DNA of 64,000 bases from Anagrus nilaparvatae (GCA_022575985.1 JAKSXM010000263.1:9528001-9592000), one strand, 5' to 3'. Counted from the first letter of the stretch, positions 35,370 through 47,680 are shown. Program-made: numbers and translations. The notes: generated from the letters alone by a model not told the origin.

Positions 35370-36114
35370 CTGCAAAAAAAGTTATTAATATTAAATGTTA
35401 GTGCTGATTAATAGGAGGGAAATTTCGATATTTAAATTTGATAAATAATAAAGACATTTTTTATATATTACAAAGACAATAGTTACATATTAGTATGTAG
35501 TTTATAGTTTTATGCTGTTTATTAATTTCTAAAAAGTATTAATATTTAATATGTAGAATTTTAAATATTTATTTTTTCACTGATGAGTCTTTCTGAGCCA
35601 AAACAGCAAGGGCAGGTCGAGTCATGGGATCAACGTCGAAATTTTCCAATGTTTTTATAAAATAAAGATGGGAAAATTAAGATATTTTTATACCACTTGG
35701 TCTTAACAGCACAAGTTTTAACCATCAAACTAATGGGGTGCCAATCAGTGCGAAATTTCTAAAAAATCAGGTATGTAGGGAAATCCTCGGTAAATTGATT
35801 AGGGTTATTAGTTTTTTGGGAAAAACTAGGAAAATAGGAAAATTTATTTCCGTAAAAATTGCAATATTTTTGTTCCAGCAAGTTTTTTTTGAAATTTTTT
35901 TTCAAGTAAAATCTCATTGAACTGTCAAAAAAAGTTTTTTGTTCCGGCCATTAAGTTCAATTTTAGCCTACTTAAGTTTATTTACACATTTTGAATACTT
36001 ACATATTTCATAGACCCTTTCGAAACAACAAAAGTGTTTCAAAATCTTAATCTTTCATCGGATTATCAAAATATTCGATAAATAAGTAATTTTGCCGTCG
36101 ATTCCAAGTAAAAA
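35370..36114. other. Intronic stretch without recognisable feature
   Basis: AT-rich with scattered G/C words (AGGGCAGGTCGAGTCATGGG near 35610). The 60-codon open frame at 35738 is low-complexity. Nothing else could be supported. Confidence 0.4.
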
Positions 36115-36450
36115 TCTTACAACCGGTTTGTGAACATACAAACAACAAACATGGAACATGTTTAAAGTTATATACTTTTATCACCGCTTTTTATACTTTG
36201 CATCACCGCTAATACTTCGTAACCATGAAATAAATAGTATTCCAGAATAATAATTGGTATTTATATAAATTTATGCTCCTAAAATCCTTATTATTCTAGA
36301 ACCCATTATTGATTATTATAAGTCCCTAAATCGAAATTATTCTAAGCCCATTTGACTACCTTCCAAATATGGCATATTTGACCAATTCCCAAAAAATGGC
36401 ATTCTTGAAGTCAATGTTATGCTTCCCCCTAACTATTAAAATGTTCCATG
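36115..36450 (+). pseudogene. Relic of the 3' part of the piggyBac-like family
   Basis: ACCGGTTTGTGAACATACAAAC and AACATGGAACATGTT resemble 8472-8512, the end of the transposase remnant. AGTCCCTAAATCGAAATTAT, CCATTTGAC and CAATGTTATG-like words match 9053-9205, beyond the 25-bp minisatellite. The minisatellite itself is missing. It shows that this piggyBac-like family has at least a second member in the window. Confidence 0.6.
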
Positions 36451-37190
36451 TTAAAAATTGATCATTTAGCTATCGCTAGCGTTAAAAATTTTTAATTTTT
36501 AACTATATTCAGATGATCAAAATAGAAAGTTTTACAATTTTTTCTTGCACTTACATATTACTACTTAAAACTAGATTACCTTGGGAAATGTATGAGACTG
36601 AGCGAAGCTACAGAAAATTTATAGATTAACTTATAATTTCTTATAAATCAATATATTCCGATTTACTGTATAAAAATAATCCAAAACAAAAAATAATAGT
36701 TTTATATTTAATAATATAAGTAATATTTTATCGTATATATAATTTATTTGGTTTAGGAATAATTTTAATGTCTTTTATAATAAATAAATGTATATAAATG
36801 TAAGAAAATAATACTTTATTAAATAATTAAAGTATAAAATGTAATATTATTTTATATATTTTATGTTTATATTTTAGTTAATATCGTTTTTCAAATTGTG
36901 TAAATACTTTTGTTTGTCCTTAAAAGAAGCGCATAGTCGAAGAGAGTCGTATGTATATTTATTATAATCTTTTATTATAATTAAAACGTTTATTGATTTA
37001 ACTCTTCTTAATCATACGTAAGTTATGCTTAGTTGTTTTTCACTGTCTCCTATATGGAGAAACATTTTATGAATAGTCTCTGCTTGTGACTTGTGTATTG
37101 TTATCGAATAATGTAACTTAAGTGGAATTTGTGTTCTGCTGCATTGTATTTTATTATGCGTGTATGTACGAATTAGTGGAATTATCAGAA
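36451..37190. other. Intronic AT-rich stretch
   Basis: No open frame or repeat worth naming. It ends where the helicase pseudogene begins (reading on the minus strand it lies downstream of it). Confidence 0.4.
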
Positions 37191-37240
37191 ACAGATTCTT
37201 ATATAAATATGGCTCTCGGTATTGTCAAATTCTAATATGA

Positions 37241-38639
37241 GGGTAGATTTAAATGAAGTGAGTGCGACTTACATGGTCGGGTCTTCAAAACTGCCCCAAA
37301 GTGTTTTTTTCTGAAAGTACTACCAAAAATAAGTAACCAGCCCAATTTTTAGCCTCCCAGAGCGAAATCTCGATTTTTGGCAGCCATTTTAGTGTTTTTA
37401 AATGTCGTAAAAAAAGTAAGAAAAATGAGTCATAATTTTTTTTATTATTGCTGTAAAAAACTCACATTATCATGAAAAATTTTTTCCTTTTAGGTCTGGA
37501 TAGGAAATTTCCCTGGCTATCTGATTCCGGGGTCAAAAATTTTTTTTGAGTTGCGCATGCGCGAGGAATCGCTAAGATAGGCTGTTTTTTTTCAAAAGTC
37601 GATTTCTCAAATGCCTATTAGTAAAAAATCTTGTAACCAGGCTTAAAATTTTCGTTAAACCTTATATTTTTTGGCAAAAAAAACATTTCTATGGGACACT
37701 GCTTTTTGGGAGCTCTAAATAAAAAAATAGCAGCTTTCTAAACCTCATTTTTTACAAATTTCAAATTTCCCGCCAAGTCACGTGACCAATCAAAAATCTG
37801 ATCAAAAATTTGGATTCCGCGGGAAATTTTACATAAGGATATATCTTTTCATGTTTTTAAGAGCGTTTATGTTAAAGCAGCGAAATTTTAAATTGAAAGA
37901 TTAAAATATCTCATTTATTAAGGAATTTTTTTATTTTTTAAATTATTCCAAATTATTCAAAACTATTCAGAAAATTCTTTATTATTTCACTGTTTTTCGC
38001 CGCTTTAACATAAACGCTCTTAAAAACATGAAAAGATATATCCTCATGTAAAATTTCCCGCGGAATCCAAATTTTTGGTCGGATTTTTGATTGGTCACGT
38101 GACTTGGCGGGAAATTTGAAATTTGTAAAAAATGAGGTTTTGAAAGCTGCTATTTTTTTATCTAGAGCTCCCAAAAAGCAGTGTCCCATCGAAATGTTTT
38201 TTTTGCCAAAAAATATAAGGTTTAACGAAAATTTTAAGCCTGGTTACAAGATTTTTTACTAATAGGCATTTGAGAAATCGACTTTTGAAAAAAAACAGCC
38301 TATCTTAGCGATTTCTCGCGCATGCGCTACTCAAAAAAAAATTTTGACCCCGGAATCGAATAGCCAGGGAAATTTCCTATCCGGACTAATAAGGAAAAAA
38401 TTTTTCATGCTAATGTGAGTTTTTTACAGGAATAATAAAAAAAATTATGACTCATTTTTCTTACTTTTTTTACGACAGTCAAAAACACTAAAATGGCTGC
38501 CAAAAATCGAGATTTCGCTCTGGGAGGCTAAAAATTGGGCTGGTTACTTATTTTTGGTAGTACTTTCAGAAAAAAACACTTTGGGGCAGTTTTGAAGACC
38601 CGACCATGTAAGTCGCACTCACTTCATTTAAATCTACCC
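37241..38639. mobile_element. 1.4-kb palindromic element with 4-bp target duplication ATGA
   Basis: Starts GGGTAGATTTAAATGAAGTG and ends with the inverse; flanked by ATGA at 37237-37240 and 38640-38643. Arms of about 650 bp share TAAGTAACCAGCCCAATTTT, TGGCAGCCATTTTAGTG, GCGCATGCG and AAGTCACGTGACCAATCAAA around an ~80-bp centre. Removing it restores the helicase reading frame. Fragments of the family lie at 45170-45330 and 57790-57985. The GGG tips, 4-bp duplication and a subterminal CGCACTCA word are shared with the 6.75-kb element. Confidence 0.88.
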
Positions 38640-39821
38640 ATGATTGCTTCAGGGAATTGCGGCGGTGAATCATTGTCAGAATAAATTATTTCTCTAACAT
38701 AACCTAAAGTACCATTGATTAAACCTCCAGCATTCCATAAGTTTTACCTTAACATAACACGACAATTTTTAGATAAGTATAGGATATTTTGTAATCTTGA
38801 AGCTTTTTTATCCGAACAACGAATAGCTATATTAGGTACATTTGTACCTACAATGCGAGCTACTGGGTTTCCTGTGTTTTTTAAATATTTTTCGTTATGT
38901 TCATCTACTTGTGTGCATTTCGGGTATAAGTGTATTGCATTCTCAAATATATCGAATTCAATTTTTGGTATTATAGTTTTCCATAATTATAATTTTCCTG
39001 TGACAATTCCGCATTTGCAATTTCGTCTAACAATTTAGAATATGGCGTTTGATTACCTTCCTGTCGGTGTGCATTTTTTTGAAAGAGAGTATTACTGAAA
39101 CTCATTAAAATCAAGTTTTCCCTGTGATTGCATTTTATCAGTATGTTTTTTTGAACCAAATATTGCTGATCTCCTACGGGTGTCAATTGGTTATAATCAC
39201 CGAATGAGTAGATTATTAATCCACCGAATGGTTTATCAATTTCATTAGCAAAAATTTCAAATTTTTTAAATCTGATTGTAATTTTTTTGCTTTTTGATTT
39301 TCTAATAAGCCAAATTGTTTGTAATTTAGCGGTAATCTTAGTAAAGAGTGAAATGTTTTTCCAGATACATTCACAGCAGCCACGCCAGTAGGTGCTGCGA
39401 TTTTGACTGCATCTTCTTCAAAAGCAGTTGTTATCATTTTTACCATTTCTTTTATTACTGTGATTTTTTCTGATCCTGCTTTTGCTTGTACTATTACTCA
39501 CTTGATCATATTGGATGTCGAACTATTATTTTTAACGGCATCTATTTGGGTATTTAAACATTTTAAAATTTCTTGTTAATCTTCTATAAATTTTATGTTA
39601 GTCTTCTTGGCATCCGGTTTTTGTTTATTCAAATGTTCTAATTTATAATTATTTAAAAATGTATCTATATCACTTTTAGATGGTATATTTTCGTCTCTTG
39701 TATTCCAATTGTAGCATACGTCAATTGGTCTTTTTCCTAATTCAATTGTTTCAATATTATCTCAGTATCCGGATAAATATTCAAGAGGATTTCTAACCAT
39801 CTCATCATTAACGGGTTGATA

Positions 39822-40078
39822 AGGTAGAACAGTTACCGACATTAGTTTTTTGGAAATAATTAATTTTGTTATTTAAATTTTATTTCATCCACTCCCGATT
39901 TTAATAAGCAATTTTAGAAAATTCAACTTTTTTCCTAGTAAATTTTGAGCTATTTGCAAATTTTTTTTTTAATCGACGAAGAATTTAATTACGGAGTGGG
40001 TGAAATAAAATTTAAATTTTTATATTGACAATAAAATTAATTATTTCTAAAAAACTAATGTCAGTAACAGTTCTACCT
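39822..40078. mobile_element. 257-bp MITE with TA target duplication
   Basis: AGGTAGAACAGTTACC at the left and its inverse at the right, flanked by TA (39820-39821; 40079-40080). Inverted repeats of about 75 bp include GACATTAGTTTTTTGGAAAT and ATTTTATTTCA..CCACTCC. It interrupts the helicase pseudogene; joining the flanks gives an uninterrupted LRNQYQPVNDEM in one frame. Confidence 0.75.
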
Positions 40079-40319
40079 TACTGGTTCCTTAATGGAATCA
40101 GAAATTTTTTCTGTTTCATCATATTCTTGTAAATTTATATTACTTTCTTCTGTAATATTTAAAGAATTATAGAGTTCCTTCCATATATCTTGATTTACAT
40201 TATTAATTAAAATATCATTCTTATCAACTCTAAATGGCACATTTAAAATACAATTTAATTTATAGTACTTTTGTGATATTTCACAAACATTATGGAATTA
40301 AGACCTAATTTTTTTTTCA

Positions 40320-40640
40320 AAAATTTTTTCACCAAAAAAGCTCGAGGTACTTTTTTATTTTTTTATTTTGGATGTAACACCTCATTTATTTCCACGAAAG
40401 TACTTATATTTAAAAGTATGGCTTTTACTTGATATCTCCAATCTGATACTTAATTTTTTGAAAATTTTTTTCCTAAAATTTTTTTCACAAAAAAATACAA
40501 AAAATACGAAACTTTTTTTTCTTTTTGGACGTAGTACCTAATTTATTTCCATGGAAGTACTAGTTTTAAGAACCTCGTTTATAGTAATTTTTTGGATCTG
40601 ATACTTAGTTTTTTCAAAATTTTTTTCTCAAAATTAAAAA
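40320..40640. repeat. Two tandem ~165-bp repeats
   Basis: Both copies contain TTTATTTCCAYGRAAGTACT, a GGATGTAACACCT/GGACGTAGTACCT word and CTGATACTTA. A third, inverted fragment appears near 42030-42110. No function is apparent. Confidence 0.6.
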
Positions 40641-40689
40641 AAAAGAAAAATAAAAAAAACTGCAATATGTTTTATAATATTAAAAAACG

Positions 40690-41646
40690 ACCTTTCCGAG
40701 CATAAAGATGTTTATTGATTAAATTTTAATGAATTCCGAGCTTTCGATCCGCATAGGATCTTTATCAAGGCTAGAAATATAATAACATAATGTAATACAT
40801 TTTTTTAAATTTAAATAAGTTAAAAGACTTACATATAGATGTTTTAAAAAATATGAACAAATTATGAAAATATCAGTTAGAAAATTTTAGTACAGCAAAC
40901 AAAAAGTTATGTTAAACGTAACCTAAAAACAAATTATAAATAAATTACTTATGTCTACTTATAAGAATATGAAAATCTTAACGAATTTTGGTTACCCTAA
41001 TATTACTGGAAAATCTGGATAATAGAGTATAATGCATACTTAACAATAAAAATACAAAATTATTATTACTAAATAAATAACAATAAGAATATAAAAATGT
41101 ATCGTAAAAATATTTTCTCCATGTGATGCAGTTGTTATGTTGATCAGCTGGAATTTTAAAAAAATACATGATGAATAAACGTATAAGTATAGACATCTAT
41201 CTATCAATATATTAATCAATATTAATCAAAAAAAGTTTTTTATGATAAGGTAGGAAGGTAAGATGCGTTGTTTGTAAACAATGAATAAATTTCATGTATT
41301 CTTTTTCATTTTATGGATGTTTGATAAATATGGTTTAAACATTTTTTCAGAGTCAGCTTGTTCATTGATAGCATTCTCATACATGTTAATATGTAAATAC
41401 TCGAAAGAAAGGATCAATGGATGGAAGGATCTTCAACCAAAGAAGATACATGGCCTTAAGTCAACCCGATGTAATGTGATAAACGGTTCCGGGCTGACTT
41501 GTATAAGGTATGATGAGGGGTGAGTTTAGTCGGTAAACATGGGGCAATGCATTCTTTGTAGAGTGCCTTGCCATCATGGAGTCCGACACTGTTCAGAACA
41601 CCGGGTTCTGTTCGTGCGTAACGCATTCTCACCTCTCTGCCACTGT

Positions 41647-41691
<45 letters not shown>

Positions 41692-41975
41692 GTAAATACT
41701 CACTAGTTTTTCTTTTGTGATAATTAGACTCATGGTCAAGAATTTTAAACTTTTCCCATGAGAAATCATGTTTAGTCGTCTTAAAATGTTTGAATACCAC
41801 TTTATCATCATTAGTATCACCTTGTTTACCTTTTTCAACTTTACTGTCAGTATCATCAGTCTCCTTGTAATTTGGAGGATTTTCGATGACAACGCGTCTC
41901 TTCGGCCTTATTCGGGATGGAATAACTATTTTTTCGTTATTATATTGGTGAACATAAAGCACCTATAAATGCAGT
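40690..41975 (-). pseudogene. Penelope-like element 3' part (C-terminus and terminal repeat)
   Basis: From 41962 downward the frame reads RVVIENPPNYKETDDTD, KHFKTTKHDFSWEKFKILD and SNYHKRKTSEYLHI, then is interrupted by a retroposon and resumes as MYENAINEQADSEKMF. The HDFSWEKFKILDxESNYHKRKTxE pattern matches the C-terminal end of Penelope-like proteins after the GIY-YIG domain. At 40775-40700 the minus strand has CTTGATAAAGATCC-GGATCGAAAGC, a degenerate form of the hammerhead-bearing terminal repeat of these elements. The reverse transcriptase and GIY-YIG core are missing; a possible acceptor (TTTATAG) lies at about 41963. Confidence 0.6.
41403..41688 (+). mobile_element. 5'-truncated LINE or SINE copy with poly(A) and 15-bp TSD
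   Basis: AATATGTAAATACTC flanks the insertion at 41388-41402 and 41687-41701. The insert ends in about 40 A residues (41649-41688). It contains GAGTTTAGTCGGTAAAC, resembling the 3' UTR words of the R1-like remnant at 11.8 kb, so a 5'-truncated R1-clade tail is likely. It lies in the coding part of the Penelope-like remnant; removing it restores LHI-NMYENA. Confidence 0.85.
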
Positions 41976-42303
41976 TTTTAAAAAAGAAAAAAGTATATAA
42001 ACATAGGTTTAATAATAATTTCGTTTAATGATACTCCCATAGAAAACAATTATAGGTACTACATCCAAAAAGAAAAGAGAGTTTGGTATTTTTTGTATTT
42101 TTTATTGAATAATAAAAATGTTCCTCTATGAGAAACCAAAAAAAAGTTTGGTAGAAATATATTTATAAAAAAAAAAACAATTTATCTGTATATGAAATGA
42201 AAATTGTAATTATTTACAACAAAAAAAAAAAAAAATTAATGAAAAACACATTTAAGAAAATATTATAAAATTAAAAAAAAATAAAAAAAAAAAAAAAAAA
42301 TAA

Positions 42304-42376
42304 TGCTTTTGACCGGATCCGATCGGTGGACTCTCCCGCATGAGACCCCGCGCCTACCCACTGAGCCACGAGCGCT
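42304..42376 (-). pseudogene. tRNA-like pseudogene with pol III terminator-like tail
   Basis: On the minus strand GTGGCTCAGTGGGTAGGCGC is a good D-arm/A-box and GATCGGATCC a recognisable B-box. The anticodon arm does not fold well (ATGC around the loop). A long T-run follows the 3' end (42303-42275 reversed). Confidence 0.45.
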
Positions 42377-42684
42377 TTGTAAATTTTGAACAAAACTGCT
42401 TATAAACTCGGCATCCCGCTTATTCGCTACCCAAAATAAATTGTTTATAATTAAACATTATCGTTCAAATTTATGTCCTACTATTATTAACAATTAATTT
42501 TATTATCAATTCAATCATTTTTATCATTCTTATTCAATAAATAAGCTGTAAATATTGAATATTAAAAAGTGGATATAGTTCCGAAAGTCTAGTATTAGAG
42601 ACCGCCACCGTCGCGCGTTAGTTGCCGTCAAAGTCTTTACGTGGAGGTATAGGACTTTACTAATCTCTGTATATTAATCTCTGG

Positions 42685-43560
42685 TTTGAATCCTAAAGGC
42701 CGCCGGGCTGCTCAGTAAAGGCGATTTTGGGCATTTTTTAAAAAATCTTTATATCCGATGGGCAAATAGACCCTGCAGGACTAGTTACAGATGTCCTGAC
42801 AAATCGAAATTTACAGGTACTTCTATAATTAAAAATGATTTTCCAAAAAAAGATTTGAATCCTAAAGGCCGCCGGGCTGCTCAGCACAAGCGTTATTGGC
42901 CATTTTTTAAAGAATTAAATTTCATTTTTTAAAAAAAGGCCAAAAACACCTGTGCTGAACAGCCTGGCAGCCATTAGGATTAAAACTTTTCTTTGGAAAT
43001 TCAATATAAACTATATGGGCACAAATATTTGTACGTTTCAAATTGTTAGTACGTCTCCAACTAGTCTTGTATGGTCTATTTAGCTACCGGAATTTAAAAA
43101 TTTTTCAGAAAATTGCCAAAAACTTCTATGCTGAGCAGCCTGGCGTTAAAGCATTAAAATTTTCTTTGGAAAATCATTGTTAACTATATGGGTAAAAATA
43201 TTTGCAGGTTTCGATTTGTCTCAAACTAGTGTCACAGGGTCTATTTGGCCATTGAGATTTAAAGATTTTTTAAAAAATGGCCAAAAACACCTGTGCTGAG
43301 CAGCCTGGCGTCCTCTAGGATTAAAAATTTTCTGTGGAAAATTATTGTTAATTATATGGGTAAAAATATTTGTAGGTTTCGATTTGTTAACTATATGGGC
43401 AAAAGTACATTTAGGTTTTGATTTGTCAGGACGTCTCAAACTAGTATTGTAGGGTCTATTTGGCCATTGAGGTTTAAAGATTTTTTAAAATATGGCTTAA
43501 AACTCGTCTGCTGGGCCGCCCAGCGGCCTTTGGGATTGAAACTTTTCTTTATCTCTGCGT
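42685..43560. repeat. Palindromic array of ~180-bp repeats
   Basis: Two units in one orientation (TTTGAATCCTAAAGGCCGCC at 42684 and 42855) face at least three inverted units ending in GCTGAGCAGCCTGGC- and TGGGATTGAAAC-type sequence. Units share GCCAAAAACACCTGTGCTGA, GGTCTATTTGGCCATTGA and AACTATATGGG. The outer tips are mirror images, so it is probably a MITE made of tandem inverted termini. Confidence 0.7.
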
Positions 43561-44049
43561 ATGGATTCTTATTCGTAAAATTAAAAAAATTTACTTCCTT
43601 ATTTTTTAGGTAAAAATTGTTTAATAATTTTCCAAGTTTTCCACTATCACTTTTTCATTTTCTTTTTAAATCAAACTTTGATTCTTGATTACAAATTTAA
43701 AGATAAAATTTTTTTAATTTTTAATTAGTTAATTTATCAATTTTCCGAATTTTCTGACATGGTTTTTCTTTTTTTGCCAAAAATCTTATCTCTTTTGTTT
43801 TGCCCTTGTTGTACCGTGTTTTTGTTGAAAGATTGTTAAAATGTAGTTACATACATTAAAGTGTTTAAAAATAAAAATAATATAATTTTCTGGATTTTCC
43901 TGTTAAATTCAAAATTTTTCACTTCTCTGATGAAACATTTGAACTTAGTGGCTAAAATAACTCCCGGATACCTATATTTAAATCAGTAAATTAATTTAAT
44001 ACAATTTAACATATATTTTTTAAATTCATTGAGAACCACTGTTTTCGCT
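43561..44049. other. AT-rich stretch between repeat array and LINE
   Basis: No open frames or structured repeats could be supported here. Confidence 0.4.
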
Positions 44050-45163
44050 GCAAGTCGCTTCTGAAGTTCGCTGCTAACTTTACGTTCATCTTATGTTTGC
44101 AGATGACCTTCAAAGTTACATTCAAGGGCCCCATAAGGACTTAAACTTAGGAGTGTCCCTCCTTCAAACTGATCTTCATGCAATAGAAAATTGGTGTTCC
44201 GCCAACAATTTAAAAATTAATATTGATAAGTCTAATTTCATGATTTTCGAGAAAAAATCTTTAAACTTTTTCGATACAAATACTTCCATTTACTTCAGTG
44301 GTATTAAAATTCCACTTTCAAAAACTGTTAAAAACCTTGGACTCTTTATCGATCAGGATATGAAATGGAGATCTCACCTAAATCACATTATTAAATCGGT
44401 CAACCATGTCCTATAGGGACTTAGACACTTCAAGCACCTCATTAACCTAAATCTCCGAAAGCAGCTACTCACTGCTCTTGTTTTTCCAATCCTTGACTCT
44501 GGTGTTTTTCCCATGGGAAATTTAACGGATCAGCAATACAAACGTCTTAAAAATCTATTAAATGCATCTGTTGGGTATGTTTTTGATATCAGATATCCAT
44601 CCAGTACTTCCCCTGACAGAATAAGGCTTGGTTTGTTAAATGCCAAATTAAGAGCAAAATACCTTAGTGCAGTCCACATCTATAACGTGCTAAACAATGA
44701 AATGCCAAACTACCTTAAGGAAAAAATATAAGTTTACATTCCCTCTAGAAACTTACGTTTCAAAATCGCCTTCACCTAGTTGTAGATACTTCCACAAATC
44801 CCACCTATAACAACTCCTCTTTAGTTTTTATGATCTCATTCTGGAAATTCCTCCCTGAAGCAATCCGTCTGTCAAGCTCAGTGGAAATTTTTGAATTTAG
44901 TCTTCACCAACATCTCCTAGAGATTGAACTGAATCAAACCTCCCGTAAACTCAATCTATTTTCATTCCCTATCCTTTATCTTTAGTCTGGCCTCTACTCT
45001 CCTTACTTTCAAAATTAATTTAAATTACATTGTATATATTAGTTATATTATTTCTAATTTTAATTAATATGTTGCAACTTAAAAACTTTTTTCTTAATGT
45101 ATTTCTAATCTTTTATACAATCTTGTATGATAATCTGATTGATAAAAAAAAAAAAAAAAATCT
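44050..45163 (+). pseudogene. CR1/Kiri-like LINE: reverse transcriptase 3' half and tail
   Basis: The frame at 44090 opens with LMFADDLQSYIQG, the catalytic FADD loop of a non-LTR reverse transcriptase, followed by NWCSANNLKINIDKSNFMIF, VKNLGLFIDQDMKWRSHL and, after a TAG at about 44415, GLRHFKHLINL. A later block at 44513-44731 reads LKNLLNASVGYVFDIRYPSS and SAVHIYNVLNNEMPNYL. The C-terminal part (to about 44990) is shifted. A poly(A) of 17 at 45147-45163 closes the element. The 5' part including the endonuclease is absent. Divergence is greater than for the other CR1-like pieces. Confidence 0.8.
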
Positions 45164-45169
45164 GATTTG

Positions 45170-45330
45170 AAAATTTTTATTTCTTAAAAATTTCAAATTT
45201 CCCGCCAAGTCACGTGACCAATAAAAAACTGACGATAAATTTGGATTCCGCGGGAAATCTTACCTAAGGATATATATTTTTATTTTTTTACAAGCTTATA
45301 TGTTGAGACAGCGAAATTTGAAAGAATTTC
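45170..45330. repeat. Fragment of the 37.2-kb palindromic family
   Basis: AAATTTCAAATTTCCCGCCAA, AGTCACGTGACCAAT and TTTGGATTCCGCGGGAAAT match 37760-37860. It follows the LINE poly(A) immediately. Confidence 0.75.
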
Positions 45331-45549
45331 CCGATTATTGTCGATTAATTTAGCAAAATTAAAAAAAAAAAAAATAGGTTTAAATCCAGCTGAATGGTGC
45401 TGTCTTGCAAAATAACCTTCACCAATTGACCTCAAATTTAGCAAATGTTTTTATACATTAAAAATGATTCCTCCCAATTATTTAGCCCTGTAGGTGCAAA
45501 AGTGCCCATATTGGGCCCATTTGAATTTTTTTGAAAGTTTTGGAGGATT

Positions 45550-47647
45550 CTGGAGGATTCTCTATATATAAAACAATATAGATTGAAATTTTTGCTGTTT
45601 TTTTATATTGTAGACAGTCAATATGAATTTTACTCTAGAGTGAAATATTTATGATTTTTTTGTAACGCTATCTTCATATGTATAGCATATCGACGAGTTT
45701 ATGTGAATGAAATATAGGTCTTTTATTGAAGTGAGAAAAATTCTTCGTAATGTAAGAAGATACTAGAATGTAATATATAGTTATATTGATTTAGAGGCAT
45801 TATTTTATATTCCTTCAGCGCATGAGTTAAAGAGAGAAAGAATTATGGATGCGATAAGCGTATCAAATAAATTTCTTTTAAAAATAAAACTATCAAACAA
45901 ATTTTTAAATGAAATGATTAATTTTAAAATTGAGTGACAACTAAATTTCTTTTAAAAATAAGAGTATCAAATAATTTTTTTTCTTTTTTTAAGTATTATA
46001 ATTATTACTCATGGTCGTAAATGCAATACACATGAATATATTGTTACAAAAAATATCGATTGTAACTCGTTACTGTAGAACGCTGTCAGCGCGTCAGCGC
46101 TCTGTCTTTCGTTTTTTTATCTTTCCTCTCAACCATGTCTATATCAGCATAGTATAGTAATTAGTTACAATATTTACTATTTTTTGTTCATAAATAAGAC
46201 TTTTCATATATAAAACAGCCGACAATATAGATTGAAATTTTTGTTGTATCTTCATACTGTAAACAGTCAATATACATTTTACTATGCAGTAAAATTTTTT
46301 TAATTTTTGTTTCTTTTATTCTTAAAATGCCGATATCTATCTTATTTCAAACTAAAATTTTTAGAGTTTTTTCATATATCAAATAGCAGACAATATAGAT
46401 TAAAATTTTTATAGTTTTTTCATATTGTATGAAAATAAATATACATGAAAAAATATAGAAAATATACATGAAAAATTCAAAAAATTTAACTTTATAGAAA
46501 AAATCACATTGTCTGTCTACAACGTCAAAATACTGCAAAAATATCAATCTATATGATCGGGTGTTTTATACATAAAAAAACTCAAAAAATTTCATTAAAT
46601 AGAAAAATGGATATCGGGTGTCCTAAACATGAAAAAATAAAAAATTTCACTAAATGGTATTCTTTAGTTTTCTCTTTATTGAAAGGATTAAACAAAAAAT
46701 ATATACTTTTATTGAAATGTTGTAATTTCAACTATTTTTATGCAACGATAGCATTGAAAAATTAGTATTGAATTTAGCAGAAACTATACCTAAATTTAAT
46801 TTTTTTTTCGTATAGAGTCCCGTATCTTCGAAAATTTGAAATAATAGTATTGAATGTAGCAGAATATATACTATTTTTAAAATTGTAATTTCAATTCTTT
46901 TTACGCAATGATAACAATAAAATATTAGTATTGAATTTAGCAGAATATAATCCACTTACGTGTTTTTTAAAATTGTCTTGTTCTATAGAAATGTTGTAAT
47001 TTCAAATGTTTTTATGCAATGATAGTATTGAAATATTTATATTGAATTTAGCAAAATATACGCCACTTAAATGTTTTCGAATTCCGTCTTGTTTTATAGA
47101 AATGTTTTAATTTCAAATATTTTTATGCAATGATATTATTGAAATATTAGTATTGAATTTAGCAGAATATAATCCACTTACGTGTTTTTTAAAATTGTCT
47201 TGTTTTATAGAAATGTTATTATTTGAAACGTTTTTATGCAATGATAGCATTGAATATATATATTTCATTTAACAAAATATACGCCACTCTAAATTTTTTT
47301 CGAATAGCAGTAGCCTGTTTTATAGAACAGTTGTAATTTCAATGTTTTTATGCATTTATATCATTTAAATATTTGTATTGTATTTAGAAAAATATACGCC
47401 ACTTTAAATTTTTTTCGAATAGGAGCAGCCTGTTTTATAGTAAATTTGTAATTTCAATTTTTTTATGCAATTATAACTTTTAAATATTAGTATTGATTTT
47501 AGCAGAATATACCCCACTTACGTGTTTTTGAATATTGTCCTGTTTTATAGAAATCTTGTAATTCCAAATGTTTTTATTCAATGATAGCAGTTTTACGTAT
47601 TAAAAAAACAAAAAAATAAAATATAGATGTCGGCTGTCCTATGTATG

Positions 47648-47680
<33 letters not shown>

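Larger units (their letters stand above)
37190..40310 (-). pseudogene. PIF1-like helicase pseudogene split by two insertions
   Basis: Read downwards from 40310: unassigned N-terminal text, DENIPSKSDIDTFLNNYKLE, a degenerate Walker A (QAKAGSEKIT instead of GxxGxGKT), motif Ia IAAPTGVAAVNVSGKTFHSL, an apparent deletion removing the DE-box, then KPFGGLIIYSFGDYNQLTPV (motif III), later NPVARIVGTNVPN, ILYLSKNCRVML, NLWNAGGLINGTLGYV and PPQFPEAI. The element at 37241-38639 interrupts the last block; the coding sequence resumes at 37236 as LEFDNTESHIY. A TA-flanked MITE splits 39822-40078. Stops and frameshifts are frequent. PIF1-type helicases occur as cellular 5'-3' helicases and as part of Helitrons; no Rep/HUH domain is visible here, so the source is open. 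Confidence 0.75.

Noticed and set aside
41629..41962. Minus-strand open frames with long Phe runs
   Set aside because: The Phe run is the poly(A) tail of a retroposon read backwards; only the part above 41702 is Penelope-like coding sequence.
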